From positions 97,209,042-97,273,041 of the forward strand of contig NC_133392.1 in assembly GCF_047511655.1 (NCBI RefSeq): a stretch of 64,000 nt of DNA, written 5' to 3'. Origin of the DNA: Castor canadensis (lineage: Eukaryota; Chordata; Mammalia; Rodentia; Castoridae). Below the pieces are notes generated by a model that made no database searches, was not told the DNA's origin, and worked only from the letters and a program-made list of their open reading frames with translations. The translations under genes were made by a program, and so were the position numbers. Position 1 is the first letter of the stretch. Each line of letters starts with the position of its first letter. This document shows positions 22,262-35,200 of the stretch, piece by piece.

Positions 22262-24566
22262 CTCCTTTTTTCTTCAATATCTATTTTGTCTTTGAGCCAT
22301 GAAATTCTGTCTTCCACTTGTTCCAGTCTGCTGGAGTGACCGTCAACTGTATTTTTTATTTAACTTAAGGAACTTTTTGTTTCCAAGGTTTCTATTTTGT
22401 TTTGTTTTTTTTAACTTTCCATACCTTTGTTAAGCTCCTCTTTCACATCTTGTACTGCTTTCTTTATCTCATTTATCTCATTCTTTTGTAATTTCCTTGA
22501 TTTCATTTCACAGCTTGCTGAAATCCTCTTTGAGTTCATTTAGTTTTTTCTGTGTCTTCCAAATTTTTTTAATCTGTGTTCTCTAGGTTTTCATTGAGTT
22601 GTTTTTGTATGTACTCTTAAAGCTCCTCTTTACACTAATAAAAATTCTTATCATCATTCTTATGACCTCAGTGTCTGGGGTTCATCTCCTTTACTATCCA
22701 CCAAATCCCCTATTGTGTGATTATTAACCTTTTCATATTTCTCTACCTAGTCATATTTCTCTATCTTCTTTTATTCTCCATGTTTCTATTTTGAGATTTG
22801 CTCATGTGTTGTTGATTAGTTAATTGGTGTTTTAATGACCTGTAATCTTTCCCTTAACTTAGTTTCTATTCTCTGACTAGCTTACTTGTTAGCTAAGTTG
22901 TTGTAATGTTTCTGTTCGCTAACCTGGAGATATAACTTAGCAATAACAAAATCACAAACTCAATGCCAAAATTGTATTTTACATAATACATTAGAAACCC
23001 TTGGCAATATTATCTATAAGCAGCAGGTATTGGGGTGATAGCAGTTTACATAGATATTGATACTTAGGTAATTTAAATGATGGGAATAGGAGGGGAGAAT
23101 GAGGTGACTGGGAGAAGAGGTATGAGGTTTTGGGGCTATGAGGTAATAAGTCCCTAATGTGTGTAAAGGTATAGTTCAGTCATTGTGGGGAGGGTACTTT
23201 TGTCAGGAATTGCAGAGAGAAAGAAAGGATAGGTGTAATGTGTAAAGTTGGCATAAAAGACTAAAAGAGTGGTTCATGTGGAGGAGATAGGGACAGTTTG
23301 GGGGAAGAGGGGCAAGGAGAAGATAAGGATAGGGAAGGAACAAAGCAATGAAGAAAAGAGAAAAAATTGTGGAGAGAAAAGAAATGGCCAAGCAAATTAA
23401 AATTTCAACTGAATGGAAGAAGGAGATAGGTAACAAAAGAAAAAGAAATTTAAAAATTAAATTTGTGTGTATATGTATATAGATTCCAAATTTCTTCCTT
23501 GTTATGGGTTTCCTCTGAGTTTGATGAGTGTTCTGGGCATTTCTTTACAACTTCTAACCTGAATGTTGTCTCTCCTTAGGGTTAATGTGTTGGGCTGTGT
23601 AGTAACTAATGGTGCTCTGCTCTCCTGGACAGGTTTGTGGGGCTCCACTCAAGGTGTTTAAGCTCAGGCTCTTCTTGAGGGCATGGACAGTCAGGGTCTC
23701 GTTTGAGTTGATGGATTCTCCAAAGTGATCCCGTGAGGGTCTGATGTGTGAGCAGTGATCAGCCTCTTACTCAGACAGCAAGTCTGGGAGCTGGAATTGA
23801 GCTTTTTTGTTGAACACACTTCTCTGGGAAAGGTGTTAGTTTCAGCTCACTACCAGTTTCTTCAAGTTGGTGAAATTTTTTTTATTTTTCCCAAGCTGTG
23901 GCTGGGTTGCCCCCACATGCACAGGCTGGCTCAGCCCAGCACCTTATACAGAAAGTTGAGGTTGGGCCACCCTACCCCCACAAGGTGTATCTAGAATTTT
24001 CCCTCCATCTATTAGGCCATTAGCTTTGTCCAGGAAGAGTACAATCTTCCTACAAGCTTCACTGGACTATGTGGATTCCTCCAGAGCATATGGTGTGGCA
24101 TGCCACATGGAGGTGTTGTAGTTTCTTTTGGTGGTATTGGGAGTCAGCAGCCCAGGTTGCAGGCAGGTGGCAGACAGTCAAAGGTTTCATGTCCATGAAT
24201 TTTGTTGGGTCCAGGACAACCAGGAACTTTCAGAGCTCTTTCTGCAGCTCTCTGTTTTTGCTCTTTGGAAAAAAAGAAGACAAGAAAAAAGAAAAAAAGA
24301 AGAAGAAACCACTCTCCAACAGACTGCTGCAACAGCCTGCAGCAACAGCAGCTAGATTTATGGTGCTGTTATGAGTTACAAAAAAAAGCTAATTTAAAGG
24401 TCAGTCATTGTACCTATGTACAGCCAAGTATTGGCAGTATCTTATTTGGTGAAAAAGCCAGGTTACCCAGTCCTTGCTACCTCAAATTTGAAGTTTTCTT
24501 TCAGACTCATGAGAGCACAGAGTTCCAGATCTATCAGCTATTCACCATCTTGGTTTCTCCCTAGTT
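22262..24566 (-). mobile_element. L1-d: L1 5'UTR and partial ORF1, fused to the 5' end of L1-c
   Basis: Minus-strand L1 with 5' terminus at about 24566 (complement of 'gggagaaaccaagatgg'), then 5'UTR, then part of the ORF1 coiled coil (about 22262-22620; the minus strand encodes a VEDRISWL-type motif). ORF1 stops exactly where L1-c's 5' terminus begins, and no continuation of this element appears beyond L1-c's other end. It differs from L1-c and L1-f in 5'UTR sequence, so it is another subfamily. It contains 23600-23700, the match of the 16380 insertion. Confidence 0.8.
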
Positions 24567-24879
24567 GAATTTTTAACAAACTTTCAATTGCACAATGCAT
24601 GATAAATTAGAACCACAAGGAGACTTAGATATAGAACAAGTCTGAATCCAGTCATACACTTTTTTCCTGAAGGAATTCACCAAGTGCATAGAAGAGGTAT
24701 GCAGATGTCTAAGGGCAGGGTAAAGGTGCTAAGGGAATTCTCCCCTGAGACATGTATTTCTTTGGCCTGGCTGAGAGTGGCAGCAGGGCAGGAGTGCTGA
24801 AATAACTATGACATGTTTGAACTTTCATAGTGAGTAAGGCAGTGGCTAATTAAGGTTGAGTGGGCTAGAAAAAGTATCT
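24567..24879. other. Anonymous sequence
   Basis: About 300 bp between the L1-d 5' end and an old L1 fragment. Nothing recognised. Confidence 0.5.
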
Positions 24880-25225
24880 TAAAAAGTAACAAAATTCTAA
24901 AATCAATAACCTAAAGTTAAATTGGAAGCTAGAGCCATAATAGTAAAATTCAGAGTAAGACAAAGTAAGGAAGTAATTAAGAGCAGAGATTAACAGAATA
25001 GAAAATAGACAAAGGTGAAGAAAAGAATTAACAGAGCAAAAAATATGATTATTTGAAAACATCAACAAAATTGATAACATTTGAGTTATTTTCATCAAGA
25101 AAAAAGAGATTAATACAACCTACCACAATCAGCAATGAGAGTATTTGTCATCACAAATCATATGAACATGAAAAGAATAATGAAAGATTATCATGAACAA
25201 TTTTGTGGCATATAAAACTACTTTT
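24880..25225 (+). mobile_element. Old L1 ORF2 fragment (endonuclease-RT linker)
   Basis: AT-rich + strand sequence resembling the ORF2 linker, including 'aaaacatcaacaaaattgat' (equivalent to KINKID) and 'tcatgaacaattttgtgg'. Strongly diverged with no open frame. Confidence 0.6.
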
Positions 25226-26534
25226 CCTCAGGACTCTTGTCTGTTTCTGCTGTTTTGTTTTGTTCTGTTCTGTTTTGTTTTTTGTACCTCTGTGCAATAG
25301 GATAGTAGCTGTTATTCTGTTCAGCATCATATAACAAGAATGGCTTGAAGGCCAGGCTTTAGTCTGTCAGTCCTAGTGAGCTCAGTGGGAGAGAATAAAA
25401 GGAGGGGGATGAAGAGCCCTAAGCATACAAAACTACTATTAATCCTATTTTGCTGCCATTCCACCAGGCAGATTCTCTGACTAAGGGTTTTGCCCTTTAA
25501 TATTTGGGAAGAAGCAACATTGATAAAAGGCAGTCTTTCTACATTGCAACTACATCATCTCTGGCCCATTAGAAGGAGAAGAGATGGAAGAGTGAAGGTA
25601 CAAATGCAACTGGTCTCCCCATGGATACTTTCAGCCATCTCACCCCGAAGAGATTTTGTGCTATTTTTTGTTTCCTGTAAGCACTGCTGGCAACTTCTGT
25701 AGAGAAGGCATTGACTGTCCCAAGGGCAAGAGACAGGAACATAACTTAGAAACTCCCCTGTGTCCTCTCACTGCCTCTGGCAGCCTGCCACCCAAGACTA
25801 CAGCCACCACACCCTGAAGTTCAAGACAGCATTGGCCTTATAGTTACTTCAGGTTGATTTCATCATCTAGACAAGAGCCAAAAAACCGTTTTAATTCTTT
25901 CTGGAAGCCTTGTGCCTCATACCCTTATTGTTCTTGATCATTATCCAAAATATAATTCCCTCCTGTCAAATATCCTCTTCAAAAGTCTCATCCTCATTTT
26001 GCTTTGGGCTTTCTTCCTTCCAACAAATTATAATGCTCTCTTGTCTCTAAAATATATTATCTGTGTCTTAGAGAAACTCTTTTCAGAGCTTTACAACAGG
26101 CTCCATCTCATCCAGCTTCTTGCCTTACTTGAATCCTAGATCTACCCCATACATAGCCTCCCCCACAGCCTCTCAGGTTGGGGGTTCTCATATACATCAT
26201 ACTTGGGTGTTTGAAACAGTCTTTTCCTTGACTCCAGTGTTGGTGTCCAGAACTTTTCTCTTCCTCCCTCAGGCAAAAATGTCCACTCCTTTAAGGATAA
26301 TTGCTCTCATTCCTCTTCATAATGAAGAGCTATCATCTATCTCTCTATTAATTAAAGACACTGGCAAACAAATTAACTTTTCTCCTCTACCACCTTGAGT
26401 TACTTCAATGTCTGCATGTGTATCTATTCATCACACTGTCCTTTTAATAATTTTCTCTCCTCAATACCAGTGTCCTTAACTCCATGTTAGTTCAGCTACT
26501 ATACCATTACAAAAATTCACAAAAATTATGATCA
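25226..26534. other. Anonymous sequence with a TGTTT-type low-complexity run
   Basis: A T/G run lies at 25250-25285. The rest shows no recognised gene or repeat; open frames of 70-90 codons (25490-25702, 25912-26139, 26120-26398) show no domain or codon pattern that would support coding. Confidence 0.5.
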
Positions 26535-26705
26535 TTGATGAGGTATTTACCATGTACCAGGAAATACACTTAATATTTTATGTGATTGTCTAATTTTAGT
26601 CTGACAACTTTACTATGAGCTAGATACTCTTACTGATTATATCTTTTTTCAAATAAGAAAAATGAGGGTTTTTTAATGTGAGTAACTTGTCCAGGTTGAT
26701 GCCAA
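26535..26705 (-). mobile_element. MIR-like SINE, antisense
   Basis: The series 'accatgtaccagg', 'tactatgagctagatactctt', 'aaataagaaaaatgagg' and 'agtaacttgtccagg' follows the antisense MIR consensus order. Old and diverged, as expected for MIR in a rodent. Confidence 0.6.
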
Positions 26706-27300
26706 GTTCACACTAAAAGGAAGATTTAGGAAGACTTAGGGAGGATAGGAAGAAAGAGCACTTGGAGATTCCAAAATAAAAAATCTAGGAATTTTATTAT
26801 ACTATCTACACACTTTTCTTTTGCCATTGACACTGAAAAGAAGATCAAGAATTGATACATGAATAATTTTAAATCTGAATCAAGAGCAGCTGCATAGATT
26901 ATTAAGTTGGCATGTGAAATGAATACATTTTTTAAAAAGTATAAAACACAAACCAATCTGTTTTAAAACAAACATTTCTCTGTTAGAAAACAAGACTATT
27001 TTGTTAGAAATTCCCAGTGCTGACATAGTTATTATCAGAATATTTATAAAAATTGAGCAAAGCTGATCCCAAGACTGTTAGTACAACCTAGTCAATGTGC
27101 TGAGAAAAGCAAATAATGTCATACAAACCTTGATGGGTGAAAAAAATCTAAGATGACTTGTCTTTAATTCCTCTTTTTCAAAAATAATAAAGTGTAGTCA
27201 TACCCTGTGAATTTAACCTTTTATTAGTTTGTAAGCATTATTCAATGACCATGTTTTCACAATATCCACATGCAGGCATGAAGAAACAGAACAAGAAAAA
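26706..27300. other. Anonymous AT-rich sequence
   Basis: Left flank of the chimeric L1. No gene or repeat recognised. Confidence 0.5.
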
Positions 27301-27308
27301 CATTAGCA

Positions 27309-28712
27309 GAGGCAGATTCCAAGATGGCAACTAGAGGGAGGAAGCAGAACACGTGCTTCCTAAAGTAAAATCTTGGAGAAATGCTGGAGATACCCCTTGC
27401 AGGAAAAACCACGAAGAAGAGGCAAAACTCTGACACTTCCACACCCCCAGCCCACACATAGCATCCCCACACCATGTTAAACGGAGAAACCAGGAGGGCT
27501 CCCATGCCACCAGACACCAGCTCTTAACCTGCTTGGAAGAGCAGAGCAACAGAACTGAGCAGCACGTGGTACTCCCACAGACAACCCTGGGACAAATCAG
27601 CATAGCCCCCTGGACAGACTGACCCCCACCTAGGGAAAAAAAAGAGAAAAAACCAAGTTGAATAATAAACAAGCAGCTGAAAAAAAAAAGACACATAGCA
27701 AAGAGGGCAGGGTGCCCTGAGCTCTGGACAGTGGGGGAGGGGCACTTCCCACACAAACTGTAAATAAACAAGCCAGCAAGAGAAGTCAGAAGTCGTGGCA
27801 CCCAAACAGCAACCTTGGAGAGGGGAAAGCTTGTAACAGCAACTCCACAGGAGAGTGGGGAAGGGGCACTCCCCATGGGTAGTGGCACCTGCCCAGCAAC
27901 CATAGAGAGGGGAAGGCCTATAACAGTGGCTGTAGTGTGGAAAGCGCCACTGGAGATGGGGGGAAAGGCACGCCCGCATGAGACTGTAAATACAGAGTTC
28001 ACATGGCTGGAGAAGGCAGGAGTGGCACCACCTCCCCCAGTGTGCTTGGAAACAGGAAGGCTTCCAACAGCGGCTAAAGTGTGGCATGCTCCACTGGAGA
28101 GCAGGGAAGGAGCACCTACCCACACAAACTCTAAATAAAAAAAAGACTGCAATTGCAACAGGCAGTAGGGCTGTATACTGGAGAAAACTAAAAGGGCATG
28201 CATCCAGGATAACTGTAAATAAACAAAGCCTGCGGGGCTAGGTGAAAGTAAAGCTCATTCCTGAGATCTGCAATAAATAAAGCCTGCAGCAGCAGATGGC
28301 TGACAGTAGGTGACAGGTGAGCTGCAGCCTCAGATAAACATTTGCAAAGCTGTCTCCACTTTTTCTTTTCTCTTCCTTTGATGAGACAACAGAACTAGAA
28401 CTGGACGCTGAAGGACAAACACCAAAACTATTAAGGCTGAAATTTTATTGCATTTGGATTTGGGGATTTTTTAATTATTATTATCCTCTCTCTGTCTCTC
28501 TAATGCCTCTTTAGCTTACAGTGGATTAGTACACTATCTCTCCCTGTTTATTTCTTTGGCTCTATTTTTTGTTTGTTTGTTTGTTTGTTTTTCACCTTCT
28601 TTGCTTTCCCTCTCCCCTCACCCTTCCATTCTAGATATCACCATTGTTATTACTACAAACTAGACAATACTGAATTACACACAGTACAGGGACAGAAACA
28701 ATAGCAAGGGCA
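27309..28712 (+). other. L1-e 5'UTR with tandem promoter-like monomers
   Basis: Begins with 'gattccaagatggcaactag' at 27315. About 27740-28140 contains at least three related units, each with an 'agcaacc' or equivalent start, 'ggaaagcttgtaacag', a 'ctccactggagagcagggaa' part and a 'aactgtaaataaa' end. Tandem 5'UTR monomers are a known promoter design in some rodent L1s. Whether these drive transcription is inference. Confidence 0.75.
27331..28203 (-). other. Long open frame antisense to the L1-e 5'UTR (290 codons)
   Basis: An uninterrupted minus-strand frame across the 5'UTR monomers. Its GLFIYS and GGGQSVQGAMLI motifs recur in the minus-strand frame 29525-29986 over the L1-f 5'UTR. It has no domain I can name, and the composition (Ser, Cys, Phe, Leu) is what antisense GC-rich repeats often give. 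Primate L1 has an antisense ORF0 in this position, but no homology to it is claimed. Probably not a gene. Confidence 0.15.
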
Positions 28713-29363
28713 ATGACGGAAGGATGGAAAAAAGAGGGAAACCATTTTCCCCCCAATAATAAATTAGTACAGGAAGGAGAGGTAAATGAAGAAAACAGAT
28801 ACCCAGATCTGACTCCAATTAAATGAAGATAAACTATGCCAAAGAACCCAATGAAGCTGACAAGAACACTCTGAAAGAAGAAATCCTGCAAGTAATCAAT
28901 GAGAATTTTATAGAGATGATACTGGATATGGTCAACCAAAATGTACAGAAGACACTCAAGAAATTCCAAGACAACAAAAATAGAAAATTTGAGAAAACAC
29001 GAGAACAAATAAAAGAAACTATAGAAGCACTATATTAACACCAAAGTGAAACAAAGAACAAGATAAATAAAGAGATAAATGAATTCAGGTCAAAAATAGA
29101 CAATATTAAAGAGGAAGGAACTCAGGATATGGAAAACCTCAGAAAAAAGAATGAAACAGAACTGCAAAACAAAATGGAAGGCCAATCCAGCAGAATAGAA
29201 CAAACAGAAGACAGAATCTCAGAACTTGAAGATGAAATGATAATTAAAGGAAAAACCAAAGAACTATTAGTTCAACAACTCAAGACCTGTGGAAACAAAT
29301 GCTAGAACTTACTTACTCCATCAAAAGACCAAACTTGAGAACAATGGGCATTGAAGGAGAAGA
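28713..29363 (+). pseudogene. L1-e ORF1, 3'-truncated
   Basis: ATG at 28713 (MTEGW-like, equivalent to MTGRQKK in siblings), then a frame change before MKINYAK at 28823. The coiled coil is readable to 29038 (TAA after EALY) and resumes to the SIKRPNLRTMGIE motif, where L1 homology ends at about 29363. The RRM and C-terminal domain are missing, replaced directly by the L1-f 5' end. Confidence 0.88.
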
Positions 29364-30967
29364 GATTCCAAGATGGCAGCTAGAGGGAGGAAGCAGAAAG
29401 CATGCCTCCTATAGTGAAATCTTAGAGAGACACTGTAGACACACCTTGCAGGCAAAACCACCGAGTAGAGGCAAAACTTTGACCCCTCCACCCTCTAGCT
29501 GGCACAGAGAATCTCTACTTCACATTAAACAGAGAAACCAGGAGGGCCCCCAGGCCACCAGTCGCCCGTGCCCAGATGGCTTGGGAAAACACGGACAAGG
29601 TGAGCTAAGCAGTACACAATACTCCCACAGTCAACCCTGGACCAGATCAGCATAGCCCCCTGGACAGACTGACCTCCACCTGGGGAAAAAAGAGAAACTG
29701 AGTAATAAGCAATAAGAACAATAAAGACGCATTGCAAAGAGGGTGGGGAGCCCTGAGCACTGAAGAGCGGGGGAGGGGAATCCTTCCCGGAACTGTAAAT
29801 AAACAGGCCAGCCTGGCTGGAGAGGCTCCGGCAGGAGCAGGGGCATGCACCCAGCAACCAGGAGCAGAAAAGCTTGTGAGAGTGGCAGAGGGAGGAAAAC
29901 TCCACAGGAGAGCAGGGTAGACCCACCTCCCACATGAGCTGTAAACAAACACGTTGGCTGGCAGGAGCAGCAGCACCACCCAGCAATCAGGAGCAGGAAA
30001 GCTTGTAAAAGCGGTGGTGGGAGGAAAACTCCACAGGAGCGGGGGGAAGACCCACTTCCCACGTGAGCTGTAAATAAAAACACAGGCCAGAGAAAGCTGG
30101 TGCAGTGTCACCTCCCCCAGTGTGCTTGGAAAGCGGAAAGCTTGTAGCAGAGGCTTGCAAACAGGAGAATTCTGAGTAAACAAAGCCTGTGGGGCCGGGT
30201 GAGTGCTAAGCTCACCCCTGAGATCTTCATAAATCATGCCTCCAGCAAACGCAGGTTGACAGCAGCAGGCAGCCAAGCCACAGCCGCAGATAGCCACTCA
30301 CAGAACTCTCTCCAGACTCCTTTTTTTTCTCTCTCCCTACCTTTGATGAGACAACAACCAAACTACACCTGCATGCTGAAAAACTTACTGAAACTATATT
30401 GCATTTGAACTTGGGACACTTTGTGGGGTTTTTTTTCTTTCTGCAGTTTTGTTCTACTTCATGTGTCCCCTTTGATGAGACAACTACAGAATAACATCTG
30501 AGGCACCATTTCCAGGACTGGAGGCTGAGATGAACACCAAAATTATTAAGACTGAAACTTCATTGCATTTGAACTTGGAGGGTTTTATTTTAATTTTCTA
30601 TTTTTCACTTTGTTTTATTTTATTTTATATATATATAATTTTTTCTTTCATTTACTTATTTTTTATTTTTATTCTTATCTTTATTCTTTTTATTTTTTAT
30701 TTTCAATCCTCTCTCTGTCTAATACCTGTTAAGCTTACTGTTGGTTAGTACACTAACACTCCCTGTTTATATGTTTGAAACTTTTTTGTTTGATTCTTTG
30801 TTTTGTTTTTTCATACTTGTCTGTTTATTTGTTTTTCCCTTTTTCTTTAAATTCTTTGCTTTCTGGCTCCTCTCACCCTTCCATACTAAATATCAACATT
30901 GTTATTATTACAAGCTAGAAAATACTTAATCGCACACAGCACAGGGACAGTAACAACACCAAGGGCA
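29364..30967 (+). other. L1-f 5'UTR with tandem monomers
   Basis: Aligns from its first base with L1-e. Three monomer starts are visible at about 29853, 29978 and 30114, spaced about 125 and 136 bp, each with 'gcttgt' and most with 'aaaactccacaggag' and 'gagctgtaaa'. Downstream, 30340-30960 is T-rich and matches the visible 5'UTR of L1-a. Confidence 0.75.
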
Positions 30968-32161
30968 ATGACAGGAAGACAGAAAAAAGAGGGAAACCAG
31001 TTTCTCCACAGCAAAAAATTAGTATAGGAACCAGAGAGAAATGAAGAAAAGAGATACTCAGATCCAGAATACAACAATATGAAGATAAACTATGCCAAAG
31101 ACCCAATGAAGCCCACAAGAATAATTAAAAAGAAGACATACTACAGGTACTCAGTGAGAATTTTATAGAGATGATACTGCATATGGTCAACCAAAATGTA
31201 CAGGAGACACTCAAGAAATTCCAAGACAACAAAAATAGAGAATTTGAAAAAGCAAAAGAAGGAATAAAGGAAACCATAGAAGCACTGTATAAACACCAAA
31301 GTGAAACAGAGAACATGATAAATAAAACAGATAAATGAACTCAGGAAAAAAATAGACAACATTAAAGAGGAAACCACCCAGGATATGGAAAACCTCAGAA
31401 AAAAGAATGAAACAGAACTGCAAAACAAAATGGAAGGCCAATCCATCAGAATAGAGCAAACAGAAGACAGAATCTCAGAACTTGAAGATGAAATGGTAAT
31501 GAAAGGAAAAACCGAAGAACTGCAAATTAAACAACTCAAGACCTGTGAAAAAATGCAAGAACTCACCGACTCCATCAAAAGACCAAACTTGAGAATCATG
31601 GGCATCAAAGAAGAAGAAGAGGTGCAAGCGAAGGGAATGTGTAAGATATTCAACAAAATAATAACAGAAAATTACCCAAATCTAGAGAAAGATATTCCCA
31701 TACAGATGCAAGAGGCCTCCAGAACACCAAACAGACCAGATCAAAATAGAACTACCCCACAACACATCATCATTAAAACAACAAGTTCAGAAACTAGGGA
31801 AAGAATATTGAAGGCTGTAAGAGAGAAAAAACAAATAACATACAAAGGTAAACCCATCAAAATCACAGCAGACTTCTCAACAGAAACATTAAAAGCAAGA
31901 AGAGATTGGGGTGAGATCTTCTGGGCACTGAATGAAAATAACTTCAACCCCAGGATACTCTACCCAGCAAAACTATCATTCAAAATAGATAGAGCAATAA
32001 AAGTCTTCCATGATAAGAAGAAACTAAAACAATATATGACCACAAAGCCACCACTACAAAAGATTCTTCAAGGGATTCTGCACACAGAAAGTGAAACCCA
32101 ACATAACCATGAAAAGACAGGCAGCACCAAACTACAGGAAAAAAAAAAAGCAAGAAAGTAG
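30968..32161 (+). pseudogene. L1-f ORF1, frameshifted
   Basis: ATG at 30968 (MTGRQKKEGNQF). One base is lost near 31100 (after the NYAK codons) and one gained near 31326, so the original frame returns. The stretch 31385-32161 is open for 258 codons and holds the distal coiled coil, RRM (SIKRPNLRIMGI) and C-terminal domain (KGKPIKITADFSTETLKARRDWG). An A-run change near 32145 alters the last residues. It has glutamine codons at both positions where L1-a has stops. Confidence 0.92.
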
Positions 32162-32218
32162 AGAGTAACCTCAACATAGATACACATAATCAAACCTTCA
32201 AACAACTAAGACAACTAC

Positions 32219-35200
32219 ATGACAGGAATCACCACATACCTGTCAATACTAACACTATGTTAACAGACTTAATTCACCCATCAAAAGGCACTGCTTGACG
32301 AAATGGATTAAAAAGGAAGATGCAACAATTTGTTGCTTACAGGAGACCCATCTCACCGACAGAAATAACCATAGGCTTAGGATGAAAGGCTGGAAGAACA
32401 TTTCCAAACCAATGGCCCTGAAAACAGGCAGGAATAGCAATACTTATCTCTGACAAAGTAGACTTCAAACCTACATTGATCAAATGAGATAAAGAAGGAC
32501 ATTCCATACTAATAAAAGGGGAAATAGACCAAAAGGAAATAATAATCATCAACCTGCATGCACCCAATGTCAACACACCCATTTTCATCAAACATACCCT
32601 GAAAGACCTAAAAGCATATATTAACTCCAACACAGTGGTTGTAGGAGACTTTAACATCCCATTATCATCAATAGATAGGTCATCCAAACAAAAAATCAAT
32701 AAAGAAATCCAAGATCTAAAATATACAATAGATCAAATGGACCTACTTGATGTCTACAGAACATTTCATCCAACTTCTACACAATATACATTCTTCTCAG
32801 CAGCCCATGTAACCTTCTCCAAAACAGATCATATCCTAGGGCACAAAGCAAGCCTCAGCAAATATAAGAAAATAGAAATTATACCATGCATACTATCTGA
32901 TCACAATGCAGTAAAAGTAGAATTCAACAACAAAAGTTAAGACAAAAAACATGCAAACAGCTGGAAACTAAATAACTCATTACTTAATGAAGAATGGATC
33001 ATCGATGCAATAAAAGAGGAAATTAAAAAGTTCCTGGAAGTCAATGAAAATGAAAAACAACCTACCAGAACCTATGGGACACAGCAGAGGCAGTCCTGAG
33101 AGGAAAGTTTATAGCCATGAGTGCATGTATTAAAAAGACTGAAAGATCCCAAATCAATGACCTAATGATACATCTCAAACTCCTAGAAAAACAAGAACAA
33201 CAAAATCCCAAAACAAATAAAAGGAGATAAATAATAAAAATAAGAGCTGAAATCAATGAAATAGAAACCAAAAAAACCATACAAAGAATTAATGAAACAA
33301 AAAGTTGGTTCTTTGAAAAAATAAACAAGATTGATAGACCCCTGGCAAACCTGACTAAAATGAGGAGAGAAAAAACCCAAATTAGTAGAATCAGGAATGC
33401 AAAAGGGGAGATAACAACAAACACAATGAAAGTCCAGGAAATCATCAGAGACTACTCGAGAACTTATATTAAAATAAACTTGAAAAACTTAAAGAAATGG
33501 ACAGATTTCTAGATACATAAGATCATCCAAAACTGAACCAAGAGGATATTAATCACCTGAATAGATCTATAACACAAAATGAAATTGAAGCAGCAATCAA
33601 GAGTCTCCTCAAAAAGAAAAGTCTAGGACCTGATGGATTCTCTGCTGAATTCTATCAGACCTTTAAAGAAGAACTGATACCAACCCTCCTTAAACTGTTC
33701 CATGAAATAGAAAGGGAAGTAAAACTGCCAAACACATTTTATGAAGCCAGTATTACACTTATCCCAAAACCAGGCAAAGACACCTCCAAAAAGTCGAACT
33801 ATAGGCCAATCTCCTTAATGAACTTTGATGCAAAAATCGTAACAAAATAATGGCAAACCGAATTCAACAACACATCAAAAAGATCATTCACCACGACAAA
33901 GTAGGCTTCATCCCAGGAATGCAGGGGTGGTTCAGCATATGAAAGTCAATAAATGTAATAAACCACATTAACAGAAGCAAAGACAAAAACCACTTGATCA
34001 TCTCAATAGATGCAGAAAAAGCCTTTGATAAGATCCAACACCATTTCATGATAAAATCTCTAAGAAAACTAGGAATAGAAGGAAAGTATCTCAACATTAC
34101 AAAAGCTATATTTGACAAACCTATAGCCAGCGTTATACTTAATGGAGAAAAACTGAATCCATTCCCTCTAAAATCAGGGACCAGTCAAGGATGCCCACTA
34201 TCTCCACTCCTATTCAACATAGTACTGGAATTCCTAGCCAGAGCAATTAGGCAAGAAGAAGTGATAAAATGAATACAAATAGGTAAAGAAACTGTCAAAA
34301 TATCCCTATTTTTAGATGAAATGATCCTATACCTTAAAGATCTAAAAACTCTACTCAGAAACCTCTAGACATCATCAATAGCTACAGCAAGGTAGCAGGA
34401 TATAAAATCAACATAGAAAAATCATTAGCATTTCTATACACTAACAATGAGCAAATGCAAAAAGAATGTATGAAAACAATTCCATTTACAATAGCCTCAA
34501 ACAAAAATCAAATACCTAGGTGTAAACCTAACAAAAGATGTGAATGACCTCTACAAGGAAAACTATAAACTTCTGAAGAAAGAGATTAAGGAAGACTATA
34601 GAAAGTGGAGAGATCACCCATGCTCATGGATTGGTAGAATCAATATAGTAAAAATGTCTATACTCCCAAAAGGAATCTATATGTTTAATGCAATTCCCAT
34701 CAAAATTCCAATGTCATTCATTAAAGAGGTTGAAAAATCTACCATTAAATTTATATGGAAACACAAGAGGCCACGAATAGCCAAGGCAATACTTAGTCAA
34801 AAGAACAATGCTGGAGGTATCATGATACCTGACTTCAAACTATATTACAAAGCATCAACGATAAAAACAGCATGGTACTGGCACAAAAACAGACATAAAG
34901 ACCAGTGGAACAGAATAGAGGACCCAGATATGAAGCCACACAACTATAACCAACTTGTCTTTGACTAAGGAGCTAAAAACATATGATGGAGAAAAAGTAG
35001 CCTCTTCAACAAAAACTGCTGGGAAAACTGGTTAGCAGTCTGCAAAAAAACTGAAACTAGATCCATGTATATCACCCTATACCAAGATTAACTCAAAATG
35101 GATCAAGGATCTTAATATCAGACCCCAAACTCTAAAGTTGATACAGGAAAGAGTAGGAAATACCCTGGAGTTGGTAGTTATAGGTAAGAACTTTCTCAAC

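Noticed and set aside
27331..28203. 290-codon minus-strand frame as a protein gene
   Set aside because: Antisense to the GC-rich repeated L1 5'UTR, with biased composition and no domain. Kept only as a low-confidence note and a finding.
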